A DNA stretch of 64,000 nucleotides, taken from the NCBI RefSeq assembly GCF_029238095.1, contig NZ_JAQWGS010000012.1:1-64000 (forward strand), in the 5' to 3' direction. A program made the position numbers and the translations under genes. Within the stretch, counting starts at the first letter, position 1. The number at the start of each line of letters is the position of its first letter. The DNA comes from Lacinutrix sp. GTDB taxonomy: Bacteria; Bacteroidota; Bacteroidia; Flavobacteriales; Flavobacteriaceae. Of the stretch, positions 24,838 to 32,466 are shown in pieces. The notes beneath the pieces are model-generated. The model saw nothing but the letters and a program-made list of their open reading frames with translations, had not been told where the DNA came from and ran no database searches.

Positions 24838-25443
24838 TTATAAATCTTCAAGAAGCAATAAATATAAGTTTTTTGAAGCACTACCGTAGGTTAAAAAATC
24901 TTTTTCATCAAGATCTTTAAAATGTTTTATAGTAGTAATGTTTGTAGGTATTTTTTCTGTATTCTTATTTTTAATTTGGCGTAAGCCTTCTCCAATAGTA
25001 TAAACTAATTGGCTAGTAGTTGCAAATACAATAAAATTATTAGGAAATTCGGCTAATTTTTTCTCTGCAATTTGATGAGATGAAATAAGAAGTGATCCAT
25101 CGTTTGCTATTAAATTTTCGCAAGTAGTAAAAAAGTAGGTTGCTTCATTTAAAGCACTTTTTTTAAGATTTAAATTTTTAAAACGTGCTTCTAAATTCTT
25201 ATCGTAAAAATAGCCAGGCTTATCTTCCCAATTATTTTCTTCAAAAATATGATTTACATTTTCGAAAACCTCTTCTAAGTTTTCGCAATACAAGAACTTG
25301 CCACCATTAGATTTAAAGTTTATAGTAAAACTTTCGTCTATAGGTAGTTTAATTTTAGGCATGTATTTACTTGTGTTTTCGTTTCTAGTCTCCTCTGATT
25401 CTTTATTAGACTTAGAACGAAAAAAGTTTTTAAAGATGCTCAT
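24838..25443 (-). CDS. LUD domain (LutC/YkgG-like) protein
   Basis: A 201-residue cytosolic protein. The N-terminal 40 residues are Ser/Lys/Glu-rich and probably disordered. The rest follows the LUD domain: ATYFFTTCENLIANDGSLLI, NNFIVFATTSQLVYTIGEGL and the ending TYGSASKNLYLLLLEDL. LUD proteins include the LutC subunit of lactate oxidation, but no lutA or lutB is present. A lone LUD protein ahead of cdsA looks like a Bacteroidota-specific arrangement whose role is unknown. Confidence 0.85.
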   Translation of the reverse strand: MSIFKNFFRSKSNKESEETRNENTSKYMPKIKLPIDESFTINFKSNGGKFLYCENLEEVFENVNHIFEENNWEDKPGYFYDKNLEARFKNLNLKKSALNEATYFFTTCENLIANDGSLLISSHQIAEKKLAEFPNNFIVFATTSQLVYTIGEGLRQIKNKNTEKIPTNITTIKHFKDLDEKDFLTYGSASKNLYLLLLEDL

Positions 25444-25490
25444 TACTTGTTGCTATTAACCAATATCTTTAAGGTATTTTATCAAATATA

Positions 25491-25530
25491 AAAAATCTCA
25501 AATGAACTAAAGCGTTAATTTGAGATTTTT
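25491..25530 (-). terminator. Terminator of the rsfS-ftsH unit
   Basis: On the minus strand AAAAATCTCAAAT, a loop, ATTTGAGATTTTTT. It separates ftsH from the LUD-cdsA run. Confidence 0.85.
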
Positions 25531-25554
25531 AGAACTATTATAGTGTTAAAGTCT

Positions 25555-27531
25555 TTATTCTACTTCTGTTTTATCTTCTTTGTTATCTGTTAAAAGTTTT
25601 TCAGAAGGTTTTTCTGCAACATTTTCAAAAGGGCGTTTACCTAAAATTTCTTCAAGGTCATCTTTAAAAATCACTTCTCTTTCCATGAGTCTTTGTGCCA
25701 ATTTTTCTAACACATCTCTCTTAGAGGTTAAAAGCTCAACTGCACGATCATATTGTGTTTCTACAATATTTTTTATTTCGTTATCTATTAACTCTGCAGT
25801 GCTTTCGCTGTAAGGTTTTACAAAACCACTTTCTCCAGCTGGATCGTAATAAGTAATGTTTCCAACTTTTTCATTTAAGCCATAAATCATTACCATTGCT
25901 TTTGCTTTTTTAGTTACATTTTCTAAATCGCTTAAAGCACCAGTAGAGATTTCGTTAAATATTATTTTTTCGGCTGCACGTCCACCCATAGTCACACAGA
26001 TTTCGTCTAAAAACTTACTTGTTCTTGTAATGTAAGCTTCTTGAGGTAAATACCAAGCAGCACCTAGAGAGCGACCACGTGGTACTATTGTAACTTTTAC
26101 TAATGGATCTGCATGTTCTAAAAACCAGCTTACAGTGGCGTGGCCAGCTTCGTGGTATGCAATAGTTTTCTTTTCTTCTACTGAGAATAGGTGACTTCTC
26201 TTTTCTAATCCACCAATAATACGATCTACAGCATCTAAAAAATCTTGTTTTTCAACTGCTTTTTTATTATTCCTTGCAGCAATTAAAGCGGCTTCATTAC
26301 ATAAGTTCGCTATGTCTGCACCAGAGAAACCTGGTGTTTGTTTTGCTAAAAAGTCTAAATCTAAACCTTCAACTTTTTTAAGTGGTCTAAGGTGTACTTC
26401 AAAAATAGCACGACGTTCGGTAAGGTTTGGTAAATCTACATGTATTTGTCTATCAAAACGTCCAGCACGCATTAATGCTTTATCTAAAATATCTGCTCTG
26501 TTTGTAGCTGCTAGAACAATAACATTTGTATTAGTGCCAAAACCATCCATTTCTGTTAGTAATTGGTTGAGTGTGTTTTCACGTTCATCGTTACTTCCCG
26601 ACATTGCATTTTTTCCTCTGGCTCTACCAATAGCATCAATCTCGTCAATAAAAATAATAGCAGGAGATTTTTCTTTTGCTTGTTTAAATAAATCTCTTAC
26701 ACGAGAGGCACCAACACCAACAAACATCTCTACAAAATCTGAACCAGATAGTGAGAAAAACGGCACTTTTGCTTCTCCAGCGACTGCTTTTGCTAGCAAG
26801 GTTTTACCTGTTCCTGGAGGACCAACTAATAATGCTCCTTTAGGGATTTTACCACCTAATGAAGTATATTTTTCAGGATTTTTAAGAAAATCTACAATTT
26901 CTTGTACTTCTTCTTTTGCGCCTTCTAATCCAGCAACGTCTTTAAACGTAGTTTTTACCTTAGTATTCTCATCAAATAATTTTGCTTTTGATTTTCCGAT
27001 ATTAAAAATCTGTCCACCAGCTCCACCACCAGCTCCACCAGACATGCGACGCATTATAAATATCCAAACACCTATTAATAAAATGAATGGTAATAGGCTT
27101 AATAAGAGGTCTGCAAAAAGGTTTTCTTCTCTGTCGTTGTCATAGGTTGTTGTTAAATTATTTTTATCAATAATTTCTATGTACTTATCTTCAAAATTAC
27201 TTAAATCTCCATATTGAAATTGATAATTTGGTATTTTACCATTACCAAATAAAGTATTAGAATTTAAAGCTTTTTTATGTTTGTCTAATTTTTTTGCTTC
27301 ATCAGTAAGATATATTTTTACAAAGCCTGTGTTTTTTATAACATCAAAATTTTGAACATCACCATCTTTAAGAATTTGAAAAAATTCTATGGGTGTAATT
27401 TTTTTGTTATCGTTTTCATTACTATTTCCAAAAAGTTGAAAAGTTATAAGCGCTATTAAAAGTGCACCAGAAATCCAATAAGGATTAAACTTAGATTTTT
27501 TAGGTGCTTCAGTTTTTTTATTATTTGCCAT
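25555..27531 (-). CDS. ftsH: ATP-dependent zinc metalloprotease FtsH
   Basis: A 658-residue membrane-anchored AAA+ protease degrading misfolded membrane proteins and regulators. Two membrane segments flank a periplasmic domain (about 17-35 and 140-160), followed by a Gly-rich linker (SGGAGGGAGGQ). The AAA module has GPPGTGKTLLAKA, IFIDEIDAIG and the second region ATNRADILDKALMRAGRFDR. The zinc site is AYHEAGHATVSW. A charged C-terminal tail is present. It lies 8 nt after rsfS and ends at a strong terminator. Confidence 0.97.
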   Translation of the reverse strand: MANNKKTEAPKKSKFNPYWISGALLIALITFQLFGNSNENDNKKITPIEFFQILKDGDVQNFDVIKNTGFVKIYLTDEAKKLDKHKKALNSNTLFGNGKIPNYQFQYGDLSNFEDKYIEIIDKNNLTTTYDNDREENLFADLLLSLLPFILLIGVWIFIMRRMSGGAGGGAGGQIFNIGKSKAKLFDENTKVKTTFKDVAGLEGAKEEVQEIVDFLKNPEKYTSLGGKIPKGALLVGPPGTGKTLLAKAVAGEAKVPFFSLSGSDFVEMFVGVGASRVRDLFKQAKEKSPAIIFIDEIDAIGRARGKNAMSGSNDERENTLNQLLTEMDGFGTNTNVIVLAATNRADILDKALMRAGRFDRQIHVDLPNLTERRAIFEVHLRPLKKVEGLDLDFLAKQTPGFSGADIANLCNEAALIAARNNKKAVEKQDFLDAVDRIIGGLEKRSHLFSVEEKKTIAYHEAGHATVSWFLEHADPLVKVTIVPRGRSLGAAWYLPQEAYITRTSKFLDEICVTMGGRAAEKIIFNEISTGALSDLENVTKKAKAMVMIYGLNEKVGNITYYDPAGESGFVKPYSESTAELIDNEIKNIVETQYDRAVELLTSKRDVLEKLAQRLMEREVIFKDDLEEILGKRPFENVAEKPSEKLLTDNKEDKTEVE

Positions 27532-27539
27532 GAATGGTT

Positions 27540-27911
27540 TTAAAATTTAGATTCAATAATTGTAGTTTTGGCATCTCCCCAAAGACTTTCAATATCATAA
27601 TATTCGCGAATATGTTTTTGGAATACATGTACAACAACGTTCACGTAGTCCATTAAAATCCACTCTGCATTGTCTTCTCCTTCAATATGCCAAGGCTTAT
27701 CTTTAAGTTCTTTGCTTACCTTTTTTTGTATGGCACCAACAATAGCGTTTACTTGAGTGTTAGAGGTACCTTCGCAAATAATAAAATAATCACACACTGT
27801 ATTATCAATCTCTCTTAAGTCAAGAATAATAATGTCTTTTCCTTTTACATCTTCAATACCACTAATTATAGTTGCTATAAGTGAATCTGTGTTTACTTCT
27901 TTTTTAGTCAT
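27540..27911 (-). CDS. rsfS: Ribosomal silencing factor RsfS
   Basis: A 123-residue RsfS/Iojap protein that binds L14 and blocks subunit joining under starvation. Family blocks: DIIILDLREIDNTVCDYFII, CEGTSNTQVNAIVGAIQKKV, WHIEGEDNAEWILMDYVNVV and VHVFQKHIREYYDIESLWGD. It heads the rsfS-ftsH transcript, with a -7 box 19 nt upstream, and is divergent from birA. Confidence 0.96.
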   Translation of the reverse strand: MTKKEVNTDSLIATIISGIEDVKGKDIIILDLREIDNTVCDYFIICEGTSNTQVNAIVGAIQKKVSKELKDKPWHIEGEDNAEWILMDYVNVVVHVFQKHIREYYDIESLWGDAKTTIIESKF

Positions 27912-27930
27912 TAATAGGATTTAATTTGTG

Positions 27931-27938
27931 CAAAGTTA
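27931..27938 (-). promoter_or_regulatory. Putative -7 box of rsfS-ftsH
   Basis: On the minus strand TAACTTTG, an exact TAnnTTTG match. Confidence 0.5.
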
Positions 27939-28016
27939 TTATTTTTTGGTTCTTTATACTTTAAAATTATGATAAAGATTTGTTATAAATTTTAATCACG
28001 AAGATAACCAATTTAT

Positions 28017-28748
28017 ATGCGTATTATCAAACTTGATGCCATCGATTCTACAAATGCTTATCTAAAACAGATTAGCAGTGCAGAAACACTTGAGGATTAT
28101 ACTGTAATTACTGCAAAACAGCAAACTAATGGTCGAGGTCAAATGGGTAAGCATTGGCATTCTAAAGCTGGAGAGAACCTTACTTTTAGTGTGTTTAAAC
28201 GTCTAAATGGACTCTCTTTCTCTAATCAGTTTTATCTAAGTATTGTAATTGCACTTGCACTACATAAAACATTAACACTCTATAATGTGCCTAATTTATT
28301 TGTTAAATGGCCTAACGACATTTTGTCAGCTAACAAAAAAATTGCAGGAATATTAATAGAAAATGTAGTAAAACAGAATAAATTAGACTATTGTATTATT
28401 GGTATTGGGTTAAATGTAAACCAAACTATTTTTAATGATTTATCTAAAGCAACATCATTAAAAATATGTAGTGGGAAAGTATTTGATTTAGATGAAATAC
28501 TCCTTAAATTTTTGGTAGTCTTAAAGGACAGTTTTAAAAAATTAGAAACTAATGCATTTGAAGCATTAAAAGCTGATTACGAATCTAAATTGTTTAGAAA
28601 AAATAAACCTTCAACATTTAAAAATGCTGAAGGTTTGTTATTTTCTGGTTTTATAAAAGGTATTTCTTCAAATGGAAATTTAGTTATCCTCTTAGAGGAT
28701 GAGGTTATTGAAGAATATTCATTAAATGAAATAACTTTACTTTATTAA
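28017..28748 (+). CDS. birA: Biotin--[acetyl-CoA-carboxylase] ligase
   Basis: A monofunctional biotin protein ligase (243 residues) that attaches biotin to carboxylase carrier domains. There is no N-terminal helix-turn-helix, so it should not repress transcription. Active-site blocks: DSTNAYLKQ, NGRGQMGKHWHS (biotinyl-AMP loop), FVKWPNDILSANKKIAGILI and IIGIGLNVNQ. The C-terminal SH3-like part is present. The last 4 nt overlap the convergent SRPBCC gene. A strong hairpin is embedded in the coding sequence near the 3' end. Confidence 0.94.
   Translation: MRIIKLDAIDSTNAYLKQISSAETLEDYTVITAKQQTNGRGQMGKHWHSKAGENLTFSVFKRLNGLSFSNQFYLSIVIALALHKTLTLYNVPNLFVKWPNDILSANKKIAGILIENVVKQNKLDYCIIGIGLNVNQTIFNDLSKATSLKICSGKVFDLDEILLKFLVVLKDSFKKLETNAFEALKADYESKLFRKNKPSTFKNAEGLLFSGFIKGISSNGNLVILLEDEVIEEYSLNEITLLY
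28606..28637. other. Strong hairpin inside the birA 3' coding end
   Basis: AAACCTTCAACATTT-aaa-AATGCTGAAGGTTT forms a stem of about 14 bp with one mismatch, inside the reading frame. The plus-strand tail is GTTATTTTC. Confidence 0.5.
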
Positions 28749-29140
28749 ACTGCTGTTTGCATATTTATTGCAAGTGTATCTATAAATTTGCTAATAGGAC
28801 CTTTAATCATCATGGCCATCATAGCATTAAATTCGCCTTCAAAATGAAGCTGGACTTCGCTTGTATTACTATCTATTTCAATAATATTTCCAATTAAAGA
28901 AAAATCGAGTTTTCCACCAGCTGCACCTAAAACGATTTTGCTATTTGGTACTGTTTCTTTTTTCTTTAATATAATTTCTGGCATACCTTTTAGAGCAAAA
29001 AGAAATTTGTCTTCTCCTAAAACTTCGAATTTACTTATGTTTTCAGGCATTAAGGTTTCGAAGTTTTTAACATTACTTAAAAAGTTAAAAGTATCTTCTG
29101 CAGATTTATTTAATGTTACTTTTTGGGATTCTAAATTCAT
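28745..29140 (-). CDS. SRPBCC family protein
   Basis: A 131-residue START-like fold: MNLESQKVTLNKSAEDTFNF (strand 1 and first helix), FEVLGEDKFLFALKGMPEII, then the long C-terminal helix MMIKGPISKFIDTLAINMQ. Such proteins bind lipids or other hydrophobic ligands; nothing identifies the ligand here. It is convergent with birA (4-nt overlap) and downstream of pyrE by about 65 nt, a common flavobacterial pairing. Confidence 0.85.
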   Translation of the reverse strand: MNLESQKVTLNKSAEDTFNFLSNVKNFETLMPENISKFEVLGEDKFLFALKGMPEIILKKKETVPNSKIVLGAAGGKLDFSLIGNIIEIDSNTSEVQLHFEGEFNAMMAMMIKGPISKFIDTLAINMQTAV

Positions 29141-29204
29141 ATTAGCGTACTGTTTTAATTTATTTTATTTGGATGTTTTAATCCTTTCTATATGCATTTA
29201 GATA

Positions 29205-29849
29205 TCAAGAAGCATTCCATTCGCTCGGGTTTTCATTCCACGCAGATAAGGTTTCTAATTGATGCTCTGTAATATAGTTTGTTTCTACAGCCTCAATTAG
29301 TAGGTTTTCGTAGTTACTTAAGGTGTGTAATTGTATGTTTTCGTTTTCAAAATTAGTTTTAGCAATATCAAAACCATAAGTAAAAATAGCAATCATACCT
29401 TTTACATTTACGTGAGCTTCTTTTAATGCTTTTACCGCATTAAGACTGCTTTTTCCTGTGCTAATTAGGTCTTCAATAACCACAACGTTTTGTCCACGTT
29501 CTATAAAACCTTCAATTTGGTTTTGGCGACCATGACCTTTTGCTTCTGGTCTAACATATATAAAAGGTAAGCCTAAGTATTCTGCTACTAACATGCCTAT
29601 ACCTATGGCACCTGTTGCAACTCCAGCAATAGCATCTGGTTTGCCGTAATGTTCTTCTATGAATTTAGACATTTGTTCACGCACATAATTTCTAACTGGA
29701 GGAAAAGATAAAATAATGCGATTGTCGCAATAAATAGGAGATTTCCATCCAGAAGCCCAAGTAAATGGTTCTTTAGGGCTCAATTTTATAGCGTTAATTT
29801 GTAAAAGCACTTTTGCGGCTTGTCTGGCAATGTGTTTGTCGATAATCAT
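29205..29849 (-). CDS. pyrE: Orotate phosphoribosyltransferase
   Basis: A pyrimidine pathway enzyme making OMP from orotate and PRPP. The start is the ATG at 29849 (MIIDKHIARQAAKVLLQINA). The ORF-track start at 29888 adds 13 residues unlike the family and would translate through a -7 box. Family blocks: FTWASGWKSPIYCDNR, AGVATGAIGIGMLVA, FIYVRPEAKGHGRQNQIEG and the PRPP loop VVVIEDLISTGKSS. The 214-residue length is normal. It is divergent from the Nudix gene. Confidence 0.95.
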   Translation of the reverse strand: MIIDKHIARQAAKVLLQINAIKLSPKEPFTWASGWKSPIYCDNRIILSFPPVRNYVREQMSKFIEEHYGKPDAIAGVATGAIGIGMLVAEYLGLPFIYVRPEAKGHGRQNQIEGFIERGQNVVVIEDLISTGKSSLNAVKALKEAHVNVKGMIAIFTYGFDIAKTNFENENIQLHTLSNYENLLIEAVETNYITEHQLETLSAWNENPSEWNAS

Positions 29850-29854
29850 ACTTG

Positions 29855-29862
29855 CAAAAATA
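29855..29862 (-). promoter_or_regulatory. Perfect -7 box 5 nt before the pyrE start
   Basis: On the minus strand TATTTTTG, then CAAGT and the ATG at 29849. Transcription would begin at or beside the start codon. Confidence 0.55.
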
Positions 29863-29979
29863 AACAATATTTTAATTGTATTGGTCAAGAAATAAAGCTA
29901 AAAAATATTTTTTTAAGAGAACAAAAACTAAAATAAAAATAATATTTTTACCAAAGTTAATTATTTGCCACACCTAAAC

Positions 29980-30561
29980 ATGTATTACATTTTTGTAAAC
30001 GACAAACCTATTATTTTAACAACTTTGGTTGAAAAAGAAACAGACTTTAAAAACTTTCTTTTAAACGATGTAGATATTGAGGAAGCTTTAAAGGTGCTTA
30101 AGAAGAAAAAAAATAAGTCTATAAGACTTATACATCATAACGAAGATAAGATATTAAAGAAATTTTTAAAAAAGCTACCAAATGTTATAGCTGGTGGTGG
30201 TAAGGTTTATAACAAGAATAAAGATATATTATACATCTTCAGAAATAATAAATGGGATTTACCAAAAGGTAAAGCAGAAAAAAAAGAAACCATAGAACAA
30301 ACTGCACTTCGGGAAGTCGAAGAAGAAACTGGAGTTTCTGGATTAAAAATTGTAAAACCTTTAGAAACAACATATCATATATTTAAAAGGAACGATAAAT
30401 TGAGAATAAAAATCACTTATTGGTTTGCAATGGAAACCGATTTTGAAGGTGAATTATTTCCTCAAGAAAACGAAGGAATTACTAAAGTAGCATGGTTAAA
30501 TAAAACACAAAGTATAGAAGCCTTAGAAAACAGTTATGCAAATATTAAATTGTTGTTTTAA
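29980..30561 (+). CDS. NUDIX hydrolase
   Basis: A 193-residue hydrolase of nucleoside-diphosphate-linked substrates. The full Nudix box is GKAEKKETIEQTALREVEEE followed by TGV, preceded by KWDLPKG. An N-terminal extension of about 70 residues precedes the Nudix fold. The ORF-track start (TTG at 29965) adds five residues; the ATG at 29980 is chosen. Its 3' end overlaps the convergent FGAH-like gene by 4 nt. The substrate is not predictable. Confidence 0.9.
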   Translation: MYYIFVNDKPIILTTLVEKETDFKNFLLNDVDIEEALKVLKKKKNKSIRLIHHNEDKILKKFLKKLPNVIAGGGKVYNKNKDILYIFRNNKWDLPKGKAEKKETIEQTALREVEEETGVSGLKIVKPLETTYHIFKRNDKLRIKITYWFAMETDFEGELFPQENEGITKVAWLNKTQSIEALENSYANIKLLF

Positions 30562-31241
30562 GAAGAAACGTTTTTTATAGCTATTAAAAGCACATCCTTT
30601 AGGTTTTTGTTTATTTTATTTTTTATCGAAAATTTCTGATTTAGCTCTATTTCAATCCCTAAATAATTCTCAGGAAATTGTTTTCTTAAATACATTGTAA
30701 AACCATCTGCTTTGCCTAAATACGGATAGTTAAATCTAACGTTAAGTGTTTTATCTTGTTTTAAAATTTCACTTTTTAAATTTTTACTAAACTTTTTTTC
30801 GGCTATGTTTCTAGAGTCAAATAATAAACCGATATCGCAATGTCTAACTTGGTTGTTTAAAATAGGAGTGAAAGAATGTACAGATAAATGTAGCACCTTA
30901 TTATTTGAATAAATATATTTTTTTATGGAAGCTTCAACGTTATTTCTAAACTCTAAATAATAATTAGAAATTAGTTGTTTTTTATCGTCTTTTGAAAGTG
31001 TTTTAGAAAATTCTGAAAACAATTTTTTATGGTGTAAACTTCTATTTAATTCAATTAATAATCTGCTATTATCGCTATATTTTGAATAATTTGAAAGTGG
31101 TTTTAGATAATTAAACACATCTAAAGCACCTAAGTCGTATCCACGATGAGAATTTAAAACTAGATCTTGATTTTTAAAATACAATTGGTATGGTTTCGGA
31201 ATTTTATTTCCACCATGTTCGCATGTTAATATAAGTTTCAA
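30558..31241 (-). CDS. N-formylglutamate amidohydrolase-like protein
   Basis: A 227-residue member of the N-formylglutamate amidohydrolase family, which cleaves N-formyl or similar amide bonds in a metal-dependent way. The family pattern is visible: LILTCEHGGNKIPKPYQ, SHRGYDLGALDVFNYL, ELNRSLHHKKLFS and HLSVHSFTPILNNQVRHCDI. The start is TTG at 31241, overlapping the TGA of the GCS2 gene as TTGA, so translation is coupled. No histidine-degradation genes are nearby. As third gene after two amide-forming ligases it more likely trims or recycles their product. Confidence 0.85.
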   Translation of the reverse strand: MKLILTCEHGGNKIPKPYQLYFKNQDLVLNSHRGYDLGALDVFNYLKPLSNYSKYSDNSRLLIELNRSLHHKKLFSEFSKTLSKDDKKQLISNYYLEFRNNVEASIKKYIYSNNKVLHLSVHSFTPILNNQVRHCDIGLLFDSRNIAEKKFSKNLKSEILKQDKTLNVRFNYPYLGKADGFTMYLRKQFPENYLGIEIELNQKFSIKNKINKNLKDVLLIAIKNVSS

Positions 31242-32464
31242 GATGTAAACATTTTATTTTCTTGCAAACAAGATGCTAATTTATTGTAAGTTTTTGTAAT
31301 GTTTTCTTTTGAAAAATCTTCATTTACAGACTTTAATATTCTAGTTGCTAAAGTACCTTGGTTTAAAATAACTTCTAAAGCTTCATAATGCGATGCATCT
31401 ATATTTGGTTTAGCTATTTGGTAAAGGTGTTTCCAGAGGTTTTGTACTGTTATATTATCTTTAATTTTAAATACCTCTAAGAATTCGAGATTAGAAATTT
31501 TATAGGTTTCTGCATCTTTAATAATTGGGTTTAAAATAGCAAATAAGTCTTGTTTTAGCCACTTTTTCTGATTTTTTAAAGTGCCAAGTTCTTTGTTTAC
31601 TAATAGTTTTAAAACTTCAATTATTAAAACACAAATAGCAATATCTGCTTTTGGGCTTTCTTGTATATCTACTAACCTAATTTCTATAGCATTTCTATCA
31701 AAACGTGCTATTGCACCACGAGAGTTTAAAAAATGATGGTCTAAAATATTTTTAGTATCGTGAGGTTTTATGGCATTATTTATAGGTTCAAAAATAGTCG
31801 CATAATAATCTACTTTACTAAAAACACCTTCTGGAATGACCAAACCAGTCATTTCAGGAATTTCTTTTTGGTTAGTTTTATAGTATTCTAACCTTGTGTC
31901 TTTATAACCTGTCTCTTTTCCTTCTAAAATTGGAGAGCTTGCACATAAACCAGGTATTAGAGGTAAAATAACACGAATAGCAGCATGTAGTTTTTCGAAT
32001 TCTTTATCATCGTAAAAAGGTAGATTTATATGTGTGCTTTGTACGTTACTCCAACCATGACCTTTGCAATTAAAAATGCGGTTGTAAAGTTCATACACTT
32101 CACTATAACTATGCTTCCATAGTTTAGTGTCTGTTAAAGGGTTCATTAAAGGATGGCAAGCCGTTGGTAATAATTGCGCGTTTAGCTTATTTAAAAGGTG
32201 GTTTATTTCCACAACGTTTTTATGAAACAACCCAGACAAGGTATTTAAATTTGCTGCAGGACCATTGGTTTTTAATTCTAATACATGCGCAACAAGTTCA
32301 TTACTCCATGCAATTTCACCATTATCAATATCAGCAGTTAATTTACCCGCTTTTTGTATTAATAATGTGTCTACAATAGGAGCGACTTTAAAGGTGCTAC
32401 TATTTATAAGCATATATTCTAGTTCTATGCCAAAAACTTCAAACAAGTGGTATTTTTTTCCCAT
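31238..32464 (-). CDS. Glutamate-cysteine ligase family 2 (GCS2) protein
   Basis: A 408-residue ATP-dependent carboxylate-amine ligase of the GCS2 superfamily (glutamine-synthetase-like fold). Blocks seen: FEVFGIELEYMLINSST, ANLNTLSGLFHKNV, STHINLPFYDDKEF, the substrate region LIPGLCASSPILEGKETGYK, and RFDRNAIEIRLVDIQESPKA. It would form an amide between an amino acid carboxylate and an amine. Substrates are unknown. It lies 2 nt after the ATP-grasp ligase gene and overlaps the amidohydrolase gene by 4 nt. Confidence 0.88.
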   Translation of the reverse strand: MGKKYHLFEVFGIELEYMLINSSTFKVAPIVDTLLIQKAGKLTADIDNGEIAWSNELVAHVLELKTNGPAANLNTLSGLFHKNVVEINHLLNKLNAQLLPTACHPLMNPLTDTKLWKHSYSEVYELYNRIFNCKGHGWSNVQSTHINLPFYDDKEFEKLHAAIRVILPLIPGLCASSPILEGKETGYKDTRLEYYKTNQKEIPEMTGLVIPEGVFSKVDYYATIFEPINNAIKPHDTKNILDHHFLNSRGAIARFDRNAIEIRLVDIQESPKADIAICVLIIEVLKLLVNKELGTLKNQKKWLKQDLFAILNPIIKDAETYKISNLEFLEVFKIKDNITVQNLWKHLYQIAKPNIDASHYEALEVILNQGTLATRILKSVNEDFSKENITKTYNKLASCLQENKMFTS

Positions 32465-32466
32465 GT

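Noticed and set aside
26312-27145. 277-residue plus-strand ORF opposite ftsH
   Set aside because: It is the antisense frame of a strongly conserved protease gene; its length is a by-product of codon bias.
30558-31241. Histidine-degradation N-formylglutamate deformylase
   Set aside because: No hut genes are in the window, and operon context with two amide ligases points elsewhere.
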